From NCBI RefSeq assembly GCF_002943715.1, contig NZ_MQUA01000013.1:1853001-1917000 (forward strand): DNA of 64,000 nucleotides, read 5' to 3'. Below are positions 37,591 through 46,946 of this stretch, piece by piece. The DNA comes from Polaribacter filamentus. GTDB lineage: Bacteria > Bacteroidota > Bacteroidia > Flavobacteriales > Flavobacteriaceae. Position 1 is the stretch's first letter. Each line of letters starts with the position of its first letter. A model generated the notes under the pieces. That model searched no databases. It saw only the letters and a list, made by a program, of their open reading frames with translations, and was not told the DNA's origin. A program made the translations under genes and the position numbers.

Positions 37591-40014
37591 ATGAAAAAAC
37601 TATTACTATGCTGCTTAATTTTAGCATTTACATTTACATCAGAAATAAATGCACAGCGAAAAAAATCAAAAAAAGATAAAAACGAGCAAACTACAGCAAA
37701 ACCAGAAAAAAGTAAAACCCCGAAATATGATGATTTTATAACATCAAAAACAAAAACAGACGATGGTGTTTTTAAAGTTCATGAAACTAATAATCAATTT
37801 ATATACGAAATTCCGAAATCATTTTTAGGGAAAGAAATGTTATTGGTAACAAGAATTAAAGAACTTCCTGCAGGTTTAGGTGGCGGTTATGTAAATGCTG
37901 GATCCAAAATAAATACACAAGTTATTGTTTGGGAACAATTCAAAAATAAAATTTTATTAAAAGTAAAATCATACAATGCTGTTGCGAACGATTCTTTGCC
38001 AATTTACAAATCGGTAGTTGCAAATAACCTAGAACCAATCATTTATGCTTTTGAAATTAAAACTCAAAATACAGATTCTACGGCAGTTTTAGTGGATGTT
38101 TCAGATTTCTTTTCTTCAGATGTTAAAGCAATTACAGGCTTGCCAGATTCTTTTAGAAAAACCTACAAAGTAAAAAAACTAGATGCTTCTAGAAGTTTTA
38201 TCAACAGTATAAAAAGTTATCCTAACAACATCGAAGTTATTCAAGATTTTACTTTTGATGCAGATGAACCCCCAAGTAACTCCTCAACAAATACGATTAC
38301 TTTACGCGTAAATCAATCGATGATTTTATTACCAGAAGATAAAATGATGCCAAGAGTTTACGACAAAAGAGTCGGTTATTTTTCTCTAGGAAGTGTAGAT
38401 TATGGCTCTGAAGCTTTAAAAGCTGATGATAAAAGATATATTAAGCGTTGGCGTTTAGAACCAAAAGATTTGGCTGCTTATAATCGCGGAGAATTGGTGG
38501 AACCTATAAAACCAATTGTATATTATTTAGATCCTGCAACCCCAGACAAATTAAAAAAATACATCAAACAAGGTGTAGACGATTGGCAAAAAGTGTTTGA
38601 AACTGCTGGTTTTAAAAATGCAATTATGGCAAAATATGCTCCAACTGAGCAGGAAGATCCCGAATTTAGCATGGAAGATGTTCGCTATTCTTCTATAAGA
38701 TATGTAGCAAGTACCACAAGAAATGCAACCGGACCAAGTGTTTCTGATCCAAGAACCGGCGAAATAATTGAAAGCGATATTATTTGGTATCATAATCATT
38801 TGCGTTCTTACAGAAATAGGTATTTATTAGAAACTGGCGCAGCGAATCCGTCTGCAAGAACTTTAGATACGCCTGCAGAAGAAATTGGCGAAATGATGCG
38901 AATGGTAATTTCGCACGAAGTTGGCCATGCATTGGGTTTACCACACAATATGGCCGCAAGTTATGCCTATCCCGTAGATTCATTGCGTTCTGGAACTTTT
39001 ACGCAGAAAATGGGAATTGCAGCCACAATTATGGATTATGCTCGTTACAATTATGTTGCACAACCGGGCGATAAAAACATCCGATTTATTCGTCAATTAG
39101 GGCCTTATGACCATTATGCTATTAATTGGGGATATCGTAAAATTCCGAATATTAAAGACCCAGAACAAGAAGTAAACACATTGGATAAATGGATTGAAGA
39201 AAAGGGAGATGACCCAATATACCGATTTGGTGGCGAACGTTTTGATCCTTCTGCACAAACTGAAGGCATTGGAAATGATCAAGTAAAAGCTTCTACATAC
39301 GGAATAAAAAATCTAAAAATTGTGGCGGAAAACTTACCAAATTGGACTTCAGATCAAACCAATAATTATGAAGATTTATCTGAATTGTATGGCGAATTGC
39401 TAAGTGTCTGGAGCAGATATGTTGGTCATGTTTCTGGCAATATTGGCGGAGTTTACGAATTCAATAAAAAACCAAATCAGGCAGGAAATATTTACATTCC
39501 TGTAACGAAAGAAAAACAAAAAGAGTCTTTAATTTGGCTTCAAAAAAATGCTTTTGAAACACAAGATTGGTTAGTAGCTAAAAGTATATTAACCAACTTT
39601 AAAGAAGATGGATATGCAGATTTAATGTTGAGTTTACAAAACAGACAATTGTATTCATTATTAAACCCAAATACCTTAAAAAGAATGATTGATGCTGAAG
39701 TAATTCAGGATGATTACTATGCAGCTTCAGATATGATTAGAGATTTGAGAACAGGTATTTTTACAGAAGCAAATTATGTGAAAAATGTAGATCTTTTTAG
39801 ACGTAATTTACAAAAGTCTCTTATTGATAGATTAGGGGTTCTGTTAGTTTCCAGTGAAACAAAAAACACTGATATTTCTTCAATAATAAGAGGAGAATTA
39901 GCAATGCTAGATTTTCAATTAACGATTGCCAAAAATAGAAGAATAAATAGAATAACAAAATACCATTACAGGGATTGCTTGGTAACTATTAAAGAAATTT
40001 TAGACCCGAAATAA
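37591..40014 (+). CDS. Secreted zinc metalloprotease (DUF5117/DUF5118 type)
   Basis: 807 residues. Signal peptide MKKLLLCCLILAFTFTSEINAQ, then a basic, Lys-rich spacer. The zinc site HEVGHALGLPHN (HExxHxxGxxH, near residue 443) is of the matrixin-like metzincin type, preceded by VISHEVGH context. The flanking regions match the large secreted zinc-dependent metalloproteases of Bacteroidota with DUF5118 (N-terminal) and DUF5117. The protein likely acts in the periplasm or outside the cell on unknown proteins. No T9SS-type C-terminal domain is evident. Confidence 0.9.
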   Translation: MKKLLLCCLILAFTFTSEINAQRKKSKKDKNEQTTAKPEKSKTPKYDDFITSKTKTDDGVFKVHETNNQFIYEIPKSFLGKEMLLVTRIKELPAGLGGGYVNAGSKINTQVIVWEQFKNKILLKVKSYNAVANDSLPIYKSVVANNLEPIIYAFEIKTQNTDSTAVLVDVSDFFSSDVKAITGLPDSFRKTYKVKKLDASRSFINSIKSYPNNIEVIQDFTFDADEPPSNSSTNTITLRVNQSMILLPEDKMMPRVYDKRVGYFSLGSVDYGSEALKADDKRYIKRWRLEPKDLAAYNRGELVEPIKPIVYYLDPATPDKLKKYIKQGVDDWQKVFETAGFKNAIMAKYAPTEQEDPEFSMEDVRYSSIRYVASTTRNATGPSVSDPRTGEIIESDIIWYHNHLRSYRNRYLLETGAANPSARTLDTPAEEIGEMMRMVISHEVGHALGLPHNMAASYAYPVDSLRSGTFTQKMGIAATIMDYARYNYVAQPGDKNIRFIRQLGPYDHYAINWGYRKIPNIKDPEQEVNTLDKWIEEKGDDPIYRFGGERFDPSAQTEGIGNDQVKASTYGIKNLKIVAENLPNWTSDQTNNYEDLSELYGELLSVWSRYVGHVSGNIGGVYEFNKKPNQAGNIYIPVTKEKQKESLIWLQKNAFETQDWLVAKSILTNFKEDGYADLMLSLQNRQLYSLLNPNTLKRMIDAEVIQDDYYAASDMIRDLRTGIFTEANYVKNVDLFRRNLQKSLIDRLGVLLVSSETKNTDISSIIRGELAMLDFQLTIAKNRRINRITKYHYRDCLVTIKEILDPK

Positions 40015-40093
40015 ATAAAAAAATAATTTAGTATACTATTATTATCATGACTTTAAAACCTGCTTTTAAGATGTTTTAAAATTACTGAATAAA

Positions 40094-40125
40094 CACATAG
40101 CACTATGTTTTCTGTGTCCTATGTG
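40094..40125. repeat. CACATAG / CTATGTG inverted repeat between convergent genes
   Basis: CACATAG (40094-40100) pairs with CTATGTG (40119-40125), and CATAG/CTATG pairs again inside (40096-40107). It lies between the convergent metalloprotease and DUF2851 genes, where a two-way terminator would fit, though U-runs are weak. Confidence 0.4.
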
Positions 40126-40152
40126 GTCACAAAATAGTAAAATTAATAAAAA

Positions 40153-41424
40153 TTATTTTCTCAATAAATTATTACCTATTGCACAATGCAAACAACGTTT
40201 CTTTGTGCAATAGTTGTTTTTAAGTTCTATTAAAGCCTGACTTTCCAGCGCATTTTGCGATTTGATTTTTAATACTGAAAACTGATCAATAATACTGTTT
40301 TTTTCTGATGATATTTGTTGGATTAAATGTAAAAGAGATTCTTCTTCCACTTCTCCTCTACTCCGTAAATAGACAAATTTTAAAGGAATAATTGTATTGA
40401 TTAACAATAAATCAATAAATGATTTTGACAGCTTTTTTGTTGATTTTTTAGATTCACTTTCAAACGTATAATGTGTTTTCCAAAATTCTTGAATATCAAA
40501 AGAGAACAATTTGTAAAAATCTTCCTTTTTGCTAGTACTCATTAATTTTGAAAACAAATTCTGATGCGTAAAAAATAATGCTGCTAATTGAACAATTCTA
40601 ATTGTTGGAAAATTTTGAGGTCGCATTCTAAAAAACTGAAAATTATTTCTAGAAATGGGTTGCAATTTATACTTATGCTTCAAATATTCATATTCGCTTT
40701 TTAATGAAGAAAAATATTCACACTGAATATCTTCCTCAAAAAAACCAGCTTGACCAAAAAATAAAGCAATTAATTTTTGTTCGTCAAAACGTTCTTTTCT
40801 AACCACAGAAAAGTCAATAGATTTTGCCAATTGTAAAAACGAATCTCCATTTACTTTTAATCCGAAGTTTTTTGCAATTAGCTGAAATAAAACAGCTTCA
40901 AAATCATGATTTGCTTGTGCTAATAGTTCTTTAATAAAAACTGATTTCTGCTCTAATCGCTCAAAATATAAACGTTCTAACCAATTATTAATTAAAAACT
41001 TAGGAATATTTTGAATTTGTTTATCGCAAGGAATCCAATTTTGTTTGCTATAAATTAAACGATTATAATTTGTTAATAATTTTTCGTCAACAAAATTCTT
41101 AAGCTCAAAAGTGGGCAAAGGTTGGTTGTTTTTCATATAAATAATGGAATCATATTCCCAAACAACATGTAAAATTACAGCCTCAAAATTGACGTCTTCT
41201 TCATGTTTATGCAAATACCAATCAGAAGATTTTACATGCATTTCAACATTTCCTGCCCAAAATTGCTTATTTATTTTTAGTTGAGCGTTTAAAAAATCGG
41301 GTCCAGAATTTTTATTATGAATTCCTGATTTTAAAATAGCTATTTCCTGATGATCGGTTGTAAATAAATCTCTTTTAGAAAATAGTTTAAATTGCCAGAT
41401 ATGGTACAAAAATTCTTCTGTCAT
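40153..41424 (-). CDS. DUF2851 family protein
   Basis: 423 residues, normal length. Family hallmarks are MTEEFLYHIWQFKLF at the N-terminus, HNKNSGPDFLNAQLKI and WAGNVEMHVKSSDWYLHKH. The C-terminus has a Cys-rich end (KKRCLHCAIGN) that could bind a metal. Its function is unknown; it is found throughout Bacteroidota as a soluble protein. It is divergent from the nitroreductase gene, with 110 bases between. Confidence 0.9.
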   Translation of the reverse strand: MTEEFLYHIWQFKLFSKRDLFTTDHQEIAILKSGIHNKNSGPDFLNAQLKINKQFWAGNVEMHVKSSDWYLHKHEEDVNFEAVILHVVWEYDSIIYMKNNQPLPTFELKNFVDEKLLTNYNRLIYSKQNWIPCDKQIQNIPKFLINNWLERLYFERLEQKSVFIKELLAQANHDFEAVLFQLIAKNFGLKVNGDSFLQLAKSIDFSVVRKERFDEQKLIALFFGQAGFFEEDIQCEYFSSLKSEYEYLKHKYKLQPISRNNFQFFRMRPQNFPTIRIVQLAALFFTHQNLFSKLMSTSKKEDFYKLFSFDIQEFWKTHYTFESESKKSTKKLSKSFIDLLLINTIIPLKFVYLRSRGEVEEESLLHLIQQISSEKNSIIDQFSVLKIKSQNALESQALIELKNNYCTKKRCLHCAIGNNLLRK

Positions 41425-41509
41425 GCTTTTTTGTTTAAAGTTACAAAAAAATTTATTTCCTCATAAATTTTACCAATACAAATAGAATTTTTAGTACTAA
41501 TTATTCATT

Positions 41510-41517
41510 TATTTTTG
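41510..41517 (+). promoter_or_regulatory. -7 box of the nitroreductase gene
   Basis: TATTTTTG followed by CA, 18 bases before the ATG at 41535: a TAnnTTTGCA match. Confidence 0.6.
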
Positions 41518-41534
41518 CAGTCTAAAATAATAAA

Positions 41535-42167
41535 ATGAATTCAATCGAAAGTTTACAATGGCGATATGCAGTTAAAAAGTTTAATGAAAATAAATCACTT
41601 TCAAAAACACAAATAAATACGTTAAAAGAAGCTTTTAATTTAACAGCGACTTCATACGGTTTACAACCTTTAAAATTAGTTGTAATTAAAAATAAAGATA
41701 TTCAAAAAGAATTAGTTGCACATTCTTGGAATCAGCAGCAAGTAGTAAGTGCGTCGCATCTTTTAGTAATTTGCATCCCAACAAAATACAGTGCTGAGGA
41801 AGTAGAAAATTACTTTAAATTAGTGAAACAAATTAGAGAAACTCCGGATGTAGTAATCAATCCGTTTAAGAAATTTTTGACCGCTGAAATTGAGAAAAAA
41901 ACACCAGCGGAATTATTGATTTGGAATAAGAATCAAGCCTATTTAGCTTTAGGAAATTTATTAACGGTTTGTGCTGCTGAACAAATAGATTCTTGTCCGA
42001 TGGAAGGATTTGTTCCCGAAAAATATGATGAAATATTAAAATTAGGTGCTCATAATTTAACTTCGATTTTGGTTTTACCAGTTGGTTTTAGAGCTGATGA
42101 TGATTATATGAAAGATCTAAAAAAAGTGCGTAGAAATATCGAAGATGTAATTATCGAAATAAATTAA
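41535..42167 (+). CDS. Nitroreductase-family NAD(P)H-dependent oxidoreductase
   Basis: 210 residues. The FMN-binding start SLQWRYAVKKFNENK and the segment FNLTATSYGLQPLKLVVIKN follow the NfsB/dihydropteridine-reductase branch. The later motif MEGFVPEKYDEILKLG is typical. It would use FMN and NAD(P)H to reduce nitroaromatics or quinones; the natural substrate is not evident. It has its own promoter and a terminator, so it is a single-gene unit. Confidence 0.92.
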   Translation: MNSIESLQWRYAVKKFNENKSLSKTQINTLKEAFNLTATSYGLQPLKLVVIKNKDIQKELVAHSWNQQQVVSASHLLVICIPTKYSAEEVENYFKLVKQIRETPDVVINPFKKFLTAEIEKKTPAELLIWNKNQAYLALGNLLTVCAAEQIDSCPMEGFVPEKYDEILKLGAHNLTSILVLPVGFRADDDYMKDLKKVRRNIEDVIIEIN

Positions 42168-42188
42168 GCATCCACTAAAATATAATAT

Positions 42189-42216
42189 ACCTTCTTTAAA
42201 CAGAAGGTTTTTTTTT
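42189..42216 (+). terminator. Terminator after the nitroreductase gene
   Basis: Stem ACCTTCT (42189-42195) / AGAAGGT (42202-42208) with loop TTAAAC, followed by nine T's: a classical intrinsic terminator 21 bases after the stop. Confidence 0.9.
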
Positions 42217-42231
42217 GGGCTTCAAAAATTG

Positions 42232-42239
42232 TACTTTTG
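42232..42239 (+). promoter_or_regulatory. -7 box of the dipeptidase gene
   Basis: TACTTTTG directly downstream of the previous terminator's T run and 27 bases before the ATG at 42267. Confidence 0.6.
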
Positions 42240-42266
42240 TAGCATAAATTTTAAGAAAAAATCATC

Positions 42267-43733
42267 ATGAGTCAAGACATAAGAAACCAAGAACCAACAA
42301 TAGTTTGGAACCATTTTGCCGATTTAAATGCGGTTCCTCGTCCTTCAAAAAAAGAAGAAAGAGTTATTCAGTTTATGGTTGATTTTGGCAAAAAACTGCA
42401 TTTAGAAACTTTTGTTGATAAGGTTGGTAATGTCATCATTAAAAAGCCCGCAAGTTCTGGAATGGAAAATAGGAAAACAATTGTGATGCAAGGTCACTTA
42501 GACATGGTGCACCAAAAAAATTCTGATACCATTTTTGATTTTGATAAAGAAGGAATTAAAATGTTTGTGGATGGTGATTGGATTAAAGCAGAAGGCACCA
42601 CTTTAGGTGCGGACAATGGTTTAGGCGTTGCTGCAATAATGGCTGTTTTGTCATCCAATGAAATTGTACACCCAAAAATTGAAGCATTATTTACTGTTGA
42701 TGAAGAAACAGGAATGACTGGCGCAATGGGTTTAGAAGGTGGCGTTTTAGAAGGCGAAATCTTACTAAATTTAGACACAGAAGAAGATGATGAAATTGGA
42801 ATAGGCTGTGCCGGCGGCGTTGATGTTACTGCAACAAGAACTTACTTAGAGGAAGAAACTCCCGGAAACACGACCGCTTTTTCAATTGTTGTAAAAGGTT
42901 TAAATGGTGGGCATTCTGGAATGGATATCATAAAAGGTCTAGGAAATGCGAACAAAATTATGAATCGTATTTTGTTTGATGGTTTTGCTAATTTTGGTGT
43001 AAGAATTTCTGAAATAAATGGAGGAAGTTTGCGGAATGCAATTCCTAGAGAAAGCGCTGCAACTATTGTAGTTGACAACATTTCTAAAGAACCTTTTTTG
43101 TTTGAAACGAATGAACTTATTAACAATATAAAGGAAGAGTTTTCAACATTAGAAACGAATTTATTAATTGAAATTCAAGAAGTTACATCACCTAAAATGG
43201 TAATGGACTTAGGAGTTCAAGAAGGATTTACAAAAGCAATTTACGCTGCTTTAAATGGCGTTTATAGAATGAGTCCGGATGTTCAAGGATTGGTTGAAAC
43301 CTCAAATAATATTGCAAGAATTATTTTAAAAGATGGCGCTATTAAAGTAGGTTGCTTAGCACGATCCTCATCAGAAACAAACAAATGGGATTTAGCAAAC
43401 TCTTTACGTTCTTGTTTTGAATTGGCAGGTTTTGAAGTTGACCTTTCTGGAACGTATCCTGGTTGGCTACCAAATTTGAATTCCGAAATTTTAAAAATTG
43501 TTTCTACTGTTTATAACGATTTATTTAAAGAAAATCCAAAAGTTGCAGCCTGTCATGCAGGATTAGAATGTGGGATTTTAGGTCAAAATTATCCAGAAAT
43601 AGATATGGTTTCTTTTGGACCAACGATTAGAGGAGCGCATTCTCCAGATGAAAGAGCACAAATTTCATCAACCCAAAAATTCTGGAAATTGTTACTTGAA
43701 ATCCTTAAAAATATCCCTAAAAAGAACGCTTAG
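42267..43733 (+). CDS. pepD: Aminoacyl-histidine dipeptidase (PepD/M20 family)
   Basis: 488 residues. All M20 metal ligands are visible: MQGHLDMVHQ (about 75), TTLGADNGLGVA (about 112-123), TVDEETGMTGAMGL, LNLDTEEDDEIGIGCAGG and the last His in GPTIRGAHSPDER. It is a cytosolic two-zinc dipeptidase that splits Xaa-His and related dipeptides. Own promoter; followed by a 184-base gap before parA. The family is well recognised; exact specificity is inferred. Confidence 0.94.
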   Translation: MSQDIRNQEPTIVWNHFADLNAVPRPSKKEERVIQFMVDFGKKLHLETFVDKVGNVIIKKPASSGMENRKTIVMQGHLDMVHQKNSDTIFDFDKEGIKMFVDGDWIKAEGTTLGADNGLGVAAIMAVLSSNEIVHPKIEALFTVDEETGMTGAMGLEGGVLEGEILLNLDTEEDDEIGIGCAGGVDVTATRTYLEEETPGNTTAFSIVVKGLNGGHSGMDIIKGLGNANKIMNRILFDGFANFGVRISEINGGSLRNAIPRESAATIVVDNISKEPFLFETNELINNIKEEFSTLETNLLIEIQEVTSPKMVMDLGVQEGFTKAIYAALNGVYRMSPDVQGLVETSNNIARIILKDGAIKVGCLARSSSETNKWDLANSLRSCFELAGFEVDLSGTYPGWLPNLNSEILKIVSTVYNDLFKENPKVAACHAGLECGILGQNYPEIDMVSFGPTIRGAHSPDERAQISSTQKFWKLLLEILKNIPKKNA

Positions 43734-43842
43734 ACGATACTTAAATTTTGATTAAAAACGGCAAAGTTTCATCCTTTAAAATTGTTTAAAAACTTTAACA
43801 CCACAAATTTAAATTACTTATTATCAGTATTTTAAAAATTTA

Positions 43843-43850
43843 TATTTTTG
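43843..43850 (+). promoter_or_regulatory. Possible -7 box of the parA operon
   Basis: TATTTTTG, 67 bases before the parA ATG. A match to TAnnTTTG but without the CA extension, so less certain. Confidence 0.4.
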
Positions 43851-43917
43851 TTAACATCTTTCATTTTATTAAAAGATAATAAATTGTAATTTTACTCCCT
43901 AAAAATATCATTTTTTA

Positions 43918-44682
43918 ATGGGCAAAATAATTGCAATCGCAAATCAAAAAGGTGGTGTAGGTAAAACTACAACAAGCATAAATTTAGCAGCTTCTTTAGG
44001 AGTTTTAGAAAAAAAAGTTCTTCTAATAGATGCTGATCCTCAAGCGAATGCGTCTTCTGGGTTAGGGATAACTGTTGATGGAGTAGAAATTGGAACGTAT
44101 CAAGTTTTAGAGCACACTGCTTCTGCAAAAGATGTTATTGTAAAAACGACCTCTCCTAACGTTGACCTTATTCCCGCTCATATAGATTTAGTTGCTATAG
44201 AAATTGAATTGGTTGATAAGCAGGACAGAGAATATATGCTTAGAAAAGCATTAGTTGAGATAAAAGATGAGTATGATTATATTTTAATTGATTGTGCACC
44301 CTCTTTAGGTTTAATAACTTTAAACTCTTTGGTTGCCGCTGATTCAGTAATTATACCTATTCAATGTGAATATTTTGCATTAGAAGGTTTAGGAAAATTA
44401 TTAAATACAATAAAAAGTATTCAAAGAATTCATAATCCAGACCTTGATATTGAAGGTTTATTATTGACCATGTTCGATTCTCGTTTACGTTTATCAAATC
44501 AAGTGGTTGATGAAGTTAGAAAGCATTTTTCTAGCATGGTTTTTGACACAATTATTAGAAGAAATACACGTTTAGGAGAAGCGCCTAGTTATGGTGAAAG
44601 CATTATTGCTTACGACGCCACTAGTAAAGGTGCTGTAAACTACTTAAATTTAGCTCAAGAAATTATAAAAAAGCATAGGTAA
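43918..44682 (+). CDS. parA: Chromosome partitioning ATPase ParA (Soj)
   Basis: 254 residues. Deviant Walker A KGGVGKTTTS (about 11-20), Walker B-like LLIDADPQANAS and YILIDCAPSLGLIT are intact. It forms a nucleoid-bound gradient that moves ParB-parS complexes. It is followed without spacing by parB. In Flavobacteriia this pair heads a conserved string with DUF5683, dapB and lepB, exactly as here. Confidence 0.96.
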   Translation: MGKIIAIANQKGGVGKTTTSINLAASLGVLEKKVLLIDADPQANASSGLGITVDGVEIGTYQVLEHTASAKDVIVKTTSPNVDLIPAHIDLVAIEIELVDKQDREYMLRKALVEIKDEYDYILIDCAPSLGLITLNSLVAADSVIIPIQCEYFALEGLGKLLNTIKSIQRIHNPDLDIEGLLLTMFDSRLRLSNQVVDEVRKHFSSMVFDTIIRRNTRLGEAPSYGESIIAYDATSKGAVNYLNLAQEIIKKHR

Positions 44683-45566
44683 ATGGCAAAAGCAACCAAG
44701 AAACAAGCTTTAGGAAGAGGATTATCTGCTTTATTACAAGAATCATCAAATATCAATTCTGCATCAGATAAAAATGCAGACAAAGTTGTGGGAAGTATTA
44801 TTGAAATTGAATTAAGTTCAATTGATATGAATCCTTTTCAACCAAGAACTTATTTTGATGAGGAGTCTTTGCGTGAACTAGCAAGTTCTATTAGAGAATT
44901 AGGTGTGATTCAGCCAATTACAGTTCGAAAATTAGAAGGAAATAAATTCCAATTAGTTTCTGGAGAACGTCGTTTTAGAGCATCAAAATTAATAGGAAGC
45001 ACTACAATTCCTGCGTATATTAGACTTGCCAACGACCAAGAAATGCTAGAAATGGCTTTGGTTGAAAACATTCAGCGTAAAAATTTAGATCCAATTGAAG
45101 TAGCACTTTCTTACCAACGTTTAATTGATGAAATTCAATTGACACAAGAAGATTTGAGCATGCGAGTTGGTAAAAAACGTTCAACCGTAACGAATTACTT
45201 ACGCTTGTTAAAATTAGATCCAATTTTACAAACCGGTATGAGAGATGGCTTTATATCCATGGGTCATGGTCGTGCAATGATTAATGTTGAGAACACTGAA
45301 GATCAATTAGCTATTTACGAGAAAATTTTAAGAGAAAAATTATCCGTAAGACAAACAGAAGATTTAGTTAAAATATTAAAATTTGGCGCCATTGCAAAAC
45401 CAAAAAGAAAATTACACCTCCTTATATAAAGGACAGTTTAAAAGATATTGGTGATTATTTTGGCCACAAAATAGACATTACAGTAGGTACTAATGGTAAA
45501 GGAAAAATTTCAATTCCTTTTCATTCAGAAGAAGATTTTAACCGAATAAAAAACTTATTAAAATAA
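44683..45566 (+). CDS. parB: ParB/Spo0J partition protein, apparent frameshift near the C-terminus
   Basis: The frame from ATG 44683 gives 248 residues and ends early (KPKRKLHLLI). Just after it the next frame continues as TPPYIKDSLKDIGDYFGHKI, ending IKNLLK at 45566, which is the normal ParB C-terminal dimerisation end. Adding one A in the 5-base A run 45402-45406 joins them (KPKKKITPPY), giving about 294 residues, the normal size. Core features are present: N-terminal KQALGRGLSALLQE, the CTP-binding GERRFRASKL motif and the helix-turn-helix LTQEDLSMRVGKKRSTVTNY. The gene is core, so the break is probably a sequencing slip. Confidence 0.9.
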
Positions 45567-46162
45567 GTGTTTTTTAAAAAAACATATTAATTCTTGCAAT
45601 CGCATTTTATTCTGCTACTTTTTTTGCGCAAAAAGATTCTACAGGAGTAAAATTGAAAGATATAAAAATTAAAGGAAATATAAGCACTACAGAAGGTGTT
45701 TACAATCCTCTATCACCTTCTAAAGCAGCATTTTATTCCGCAATTTTTCCAGGAATGGGCCAGATGTATAATGAAAAATATTGGAAAGCACCAATTGTTT
45801 GGGCGGCTTTAGCGATACCAACGTATTATTATCAGGTAAATAATAGCGCTTATAAACGTTTCAGAACAGCTTATAAGTTGCGAAAAAATGGTTTGCAAGA
45901 CGAGTTTACATCGGATAATGGAATCTCTTCTGTTTCTTTGCAAACTTTAGAAACGGCACAAAAACAATTAAGAGAAAATAGGGATATGTCTTTATTATCT
46001 GGGGTAATTATTTACATATTACAAATTGTTGAAGCCAGTGTAAATGCACATTTGCTTCAATTTAATACGGATGATAATTTATCATTTAAACCTGCACTAA
46101 TAATGAATCCCATTAGATTTGAAACACCTTCTGTTGGATTGGTAATAAAATATAACTTTTAA
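45567..46162 (+). CDS. DUF5683 family secreted/membrane protein, start frame broken
   Basis: The body reads NPLSPSKAAFYSAIFPGMGQMYN then WKAPIVWAALAIPTYYY, the DUF5683 signature, with a second hydrophobic segment near the end. The frame upstream contains a good signal peptide (NILILAIAFYSATFFAQKDS) but no in-frame start. The GTG at 45567, directly after the parB stop, comes into frame if one A is added to the 7-base run at 45576-45582 (giving MFFKKNILILAIAF). A TTG at 45653 would make a 169-residue protein lacking its signal peptide, which is less likely. Function unknown; position between parB and dapB is conserved. Confidence 0.8.
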
Positions 46163-46163
46163 A

Positions 46164-46865
46164 ATGAAAATTGCACTTTTAGGTTACGGCAGAATGGGAA
46201 AAGAGATTGAAAAAATTGCAATCTCTAGAGGTCATGAAATAGTAATTAAAAAAGATGTTGATGACGAAATTGAAATTACTTTAGCTGATGTAGCTATCGA
46301 TTTTAGTGTTCCGAATTCAGCATTTAACAATATTTCAAATTGTTTAAACAACAATGTTCCCGTAATTTCTGGAACTACAGGTTGGTTAGAGAACTATAAA
46401 GACGCAGTTGCGTTGTGTAAAGAAAAAAAGGGCGCATTTATTTATGCATCTAATTATAGTTTAGGCGTAAATATATTTTTTGAACTAAACAAACAACTCG
46501 CTAAAATGATGAATACCATTGAAGGTTATAACATTTCTATGGAAGAAATTCATCACACATTAAAGTTAGACGCTCCTAGCGGAACAGCTATAACTTTAGC
46601 TGAAGGAATTATAGAAAACTCGTCTAAAAATAATTGGGAATTAGGAGAAAAAACATCCGAAGAAAACATCGCAATTGTGGCAAAAAGAATTCCAGATGTG
46701 CCAGGAACACACACTGTTTGTTATGAGTCTGAAGTTGATACCATAGAAATTAAACATACAGCTCACAGCAGAAAAGGATTTGCTTTAGGCGCTGTGATTG
46801 CCGCAGAATGGATTGCAGATAAAACTGGCGTTTTTTCTATGGAAGATGTGTTAAACATCCGTTAA
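46164..46865 (+). CDS. dapB: 4-hydroxy-tetrahydrodipicolinate reductase
   Basis: 233 residues, the shorter form usual in Bacteroidota. Nucleotide-binding LGYGRMGKEI at the start, SGTTGWLE and the signature EIHHTLKLDAPSGTA with the catalytic His/Lys pair are intact. It makes tetrahydrodipicolinate for lysine and peptidoglycan meso-diaminopimelate. It starts one base after the DUF5683 stop. Confidence 0.97.
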   Translation: MKIALLGYGRMGKEIEKIAISRGHEIVIKKDVDDEIEITLADVAIDFSVPNSAFNNISNCLNNNVPVISGTTGWLENYKDAVALCKEKKGAFIYASNYSLGVNIFFELNKQLAKMMNTIEGYNISMEEIHHTLKLDAPSGTAITLAEGIIENSSKNNWELGEKTSEENIAIVAKRIPDVPGTHTVCYESEVDTIEIKHTAHSRKGFALGAVIAAEWIADKTGVFSMEDVLNIR

Positions 46866-46946
46866 ATACTGTAACAAATTTTCAGTTCTACGCCTTATAA
46901 ATATTAAAATTCCATCCTTTCAAAGGATTTTAAAAATATTGAAATT

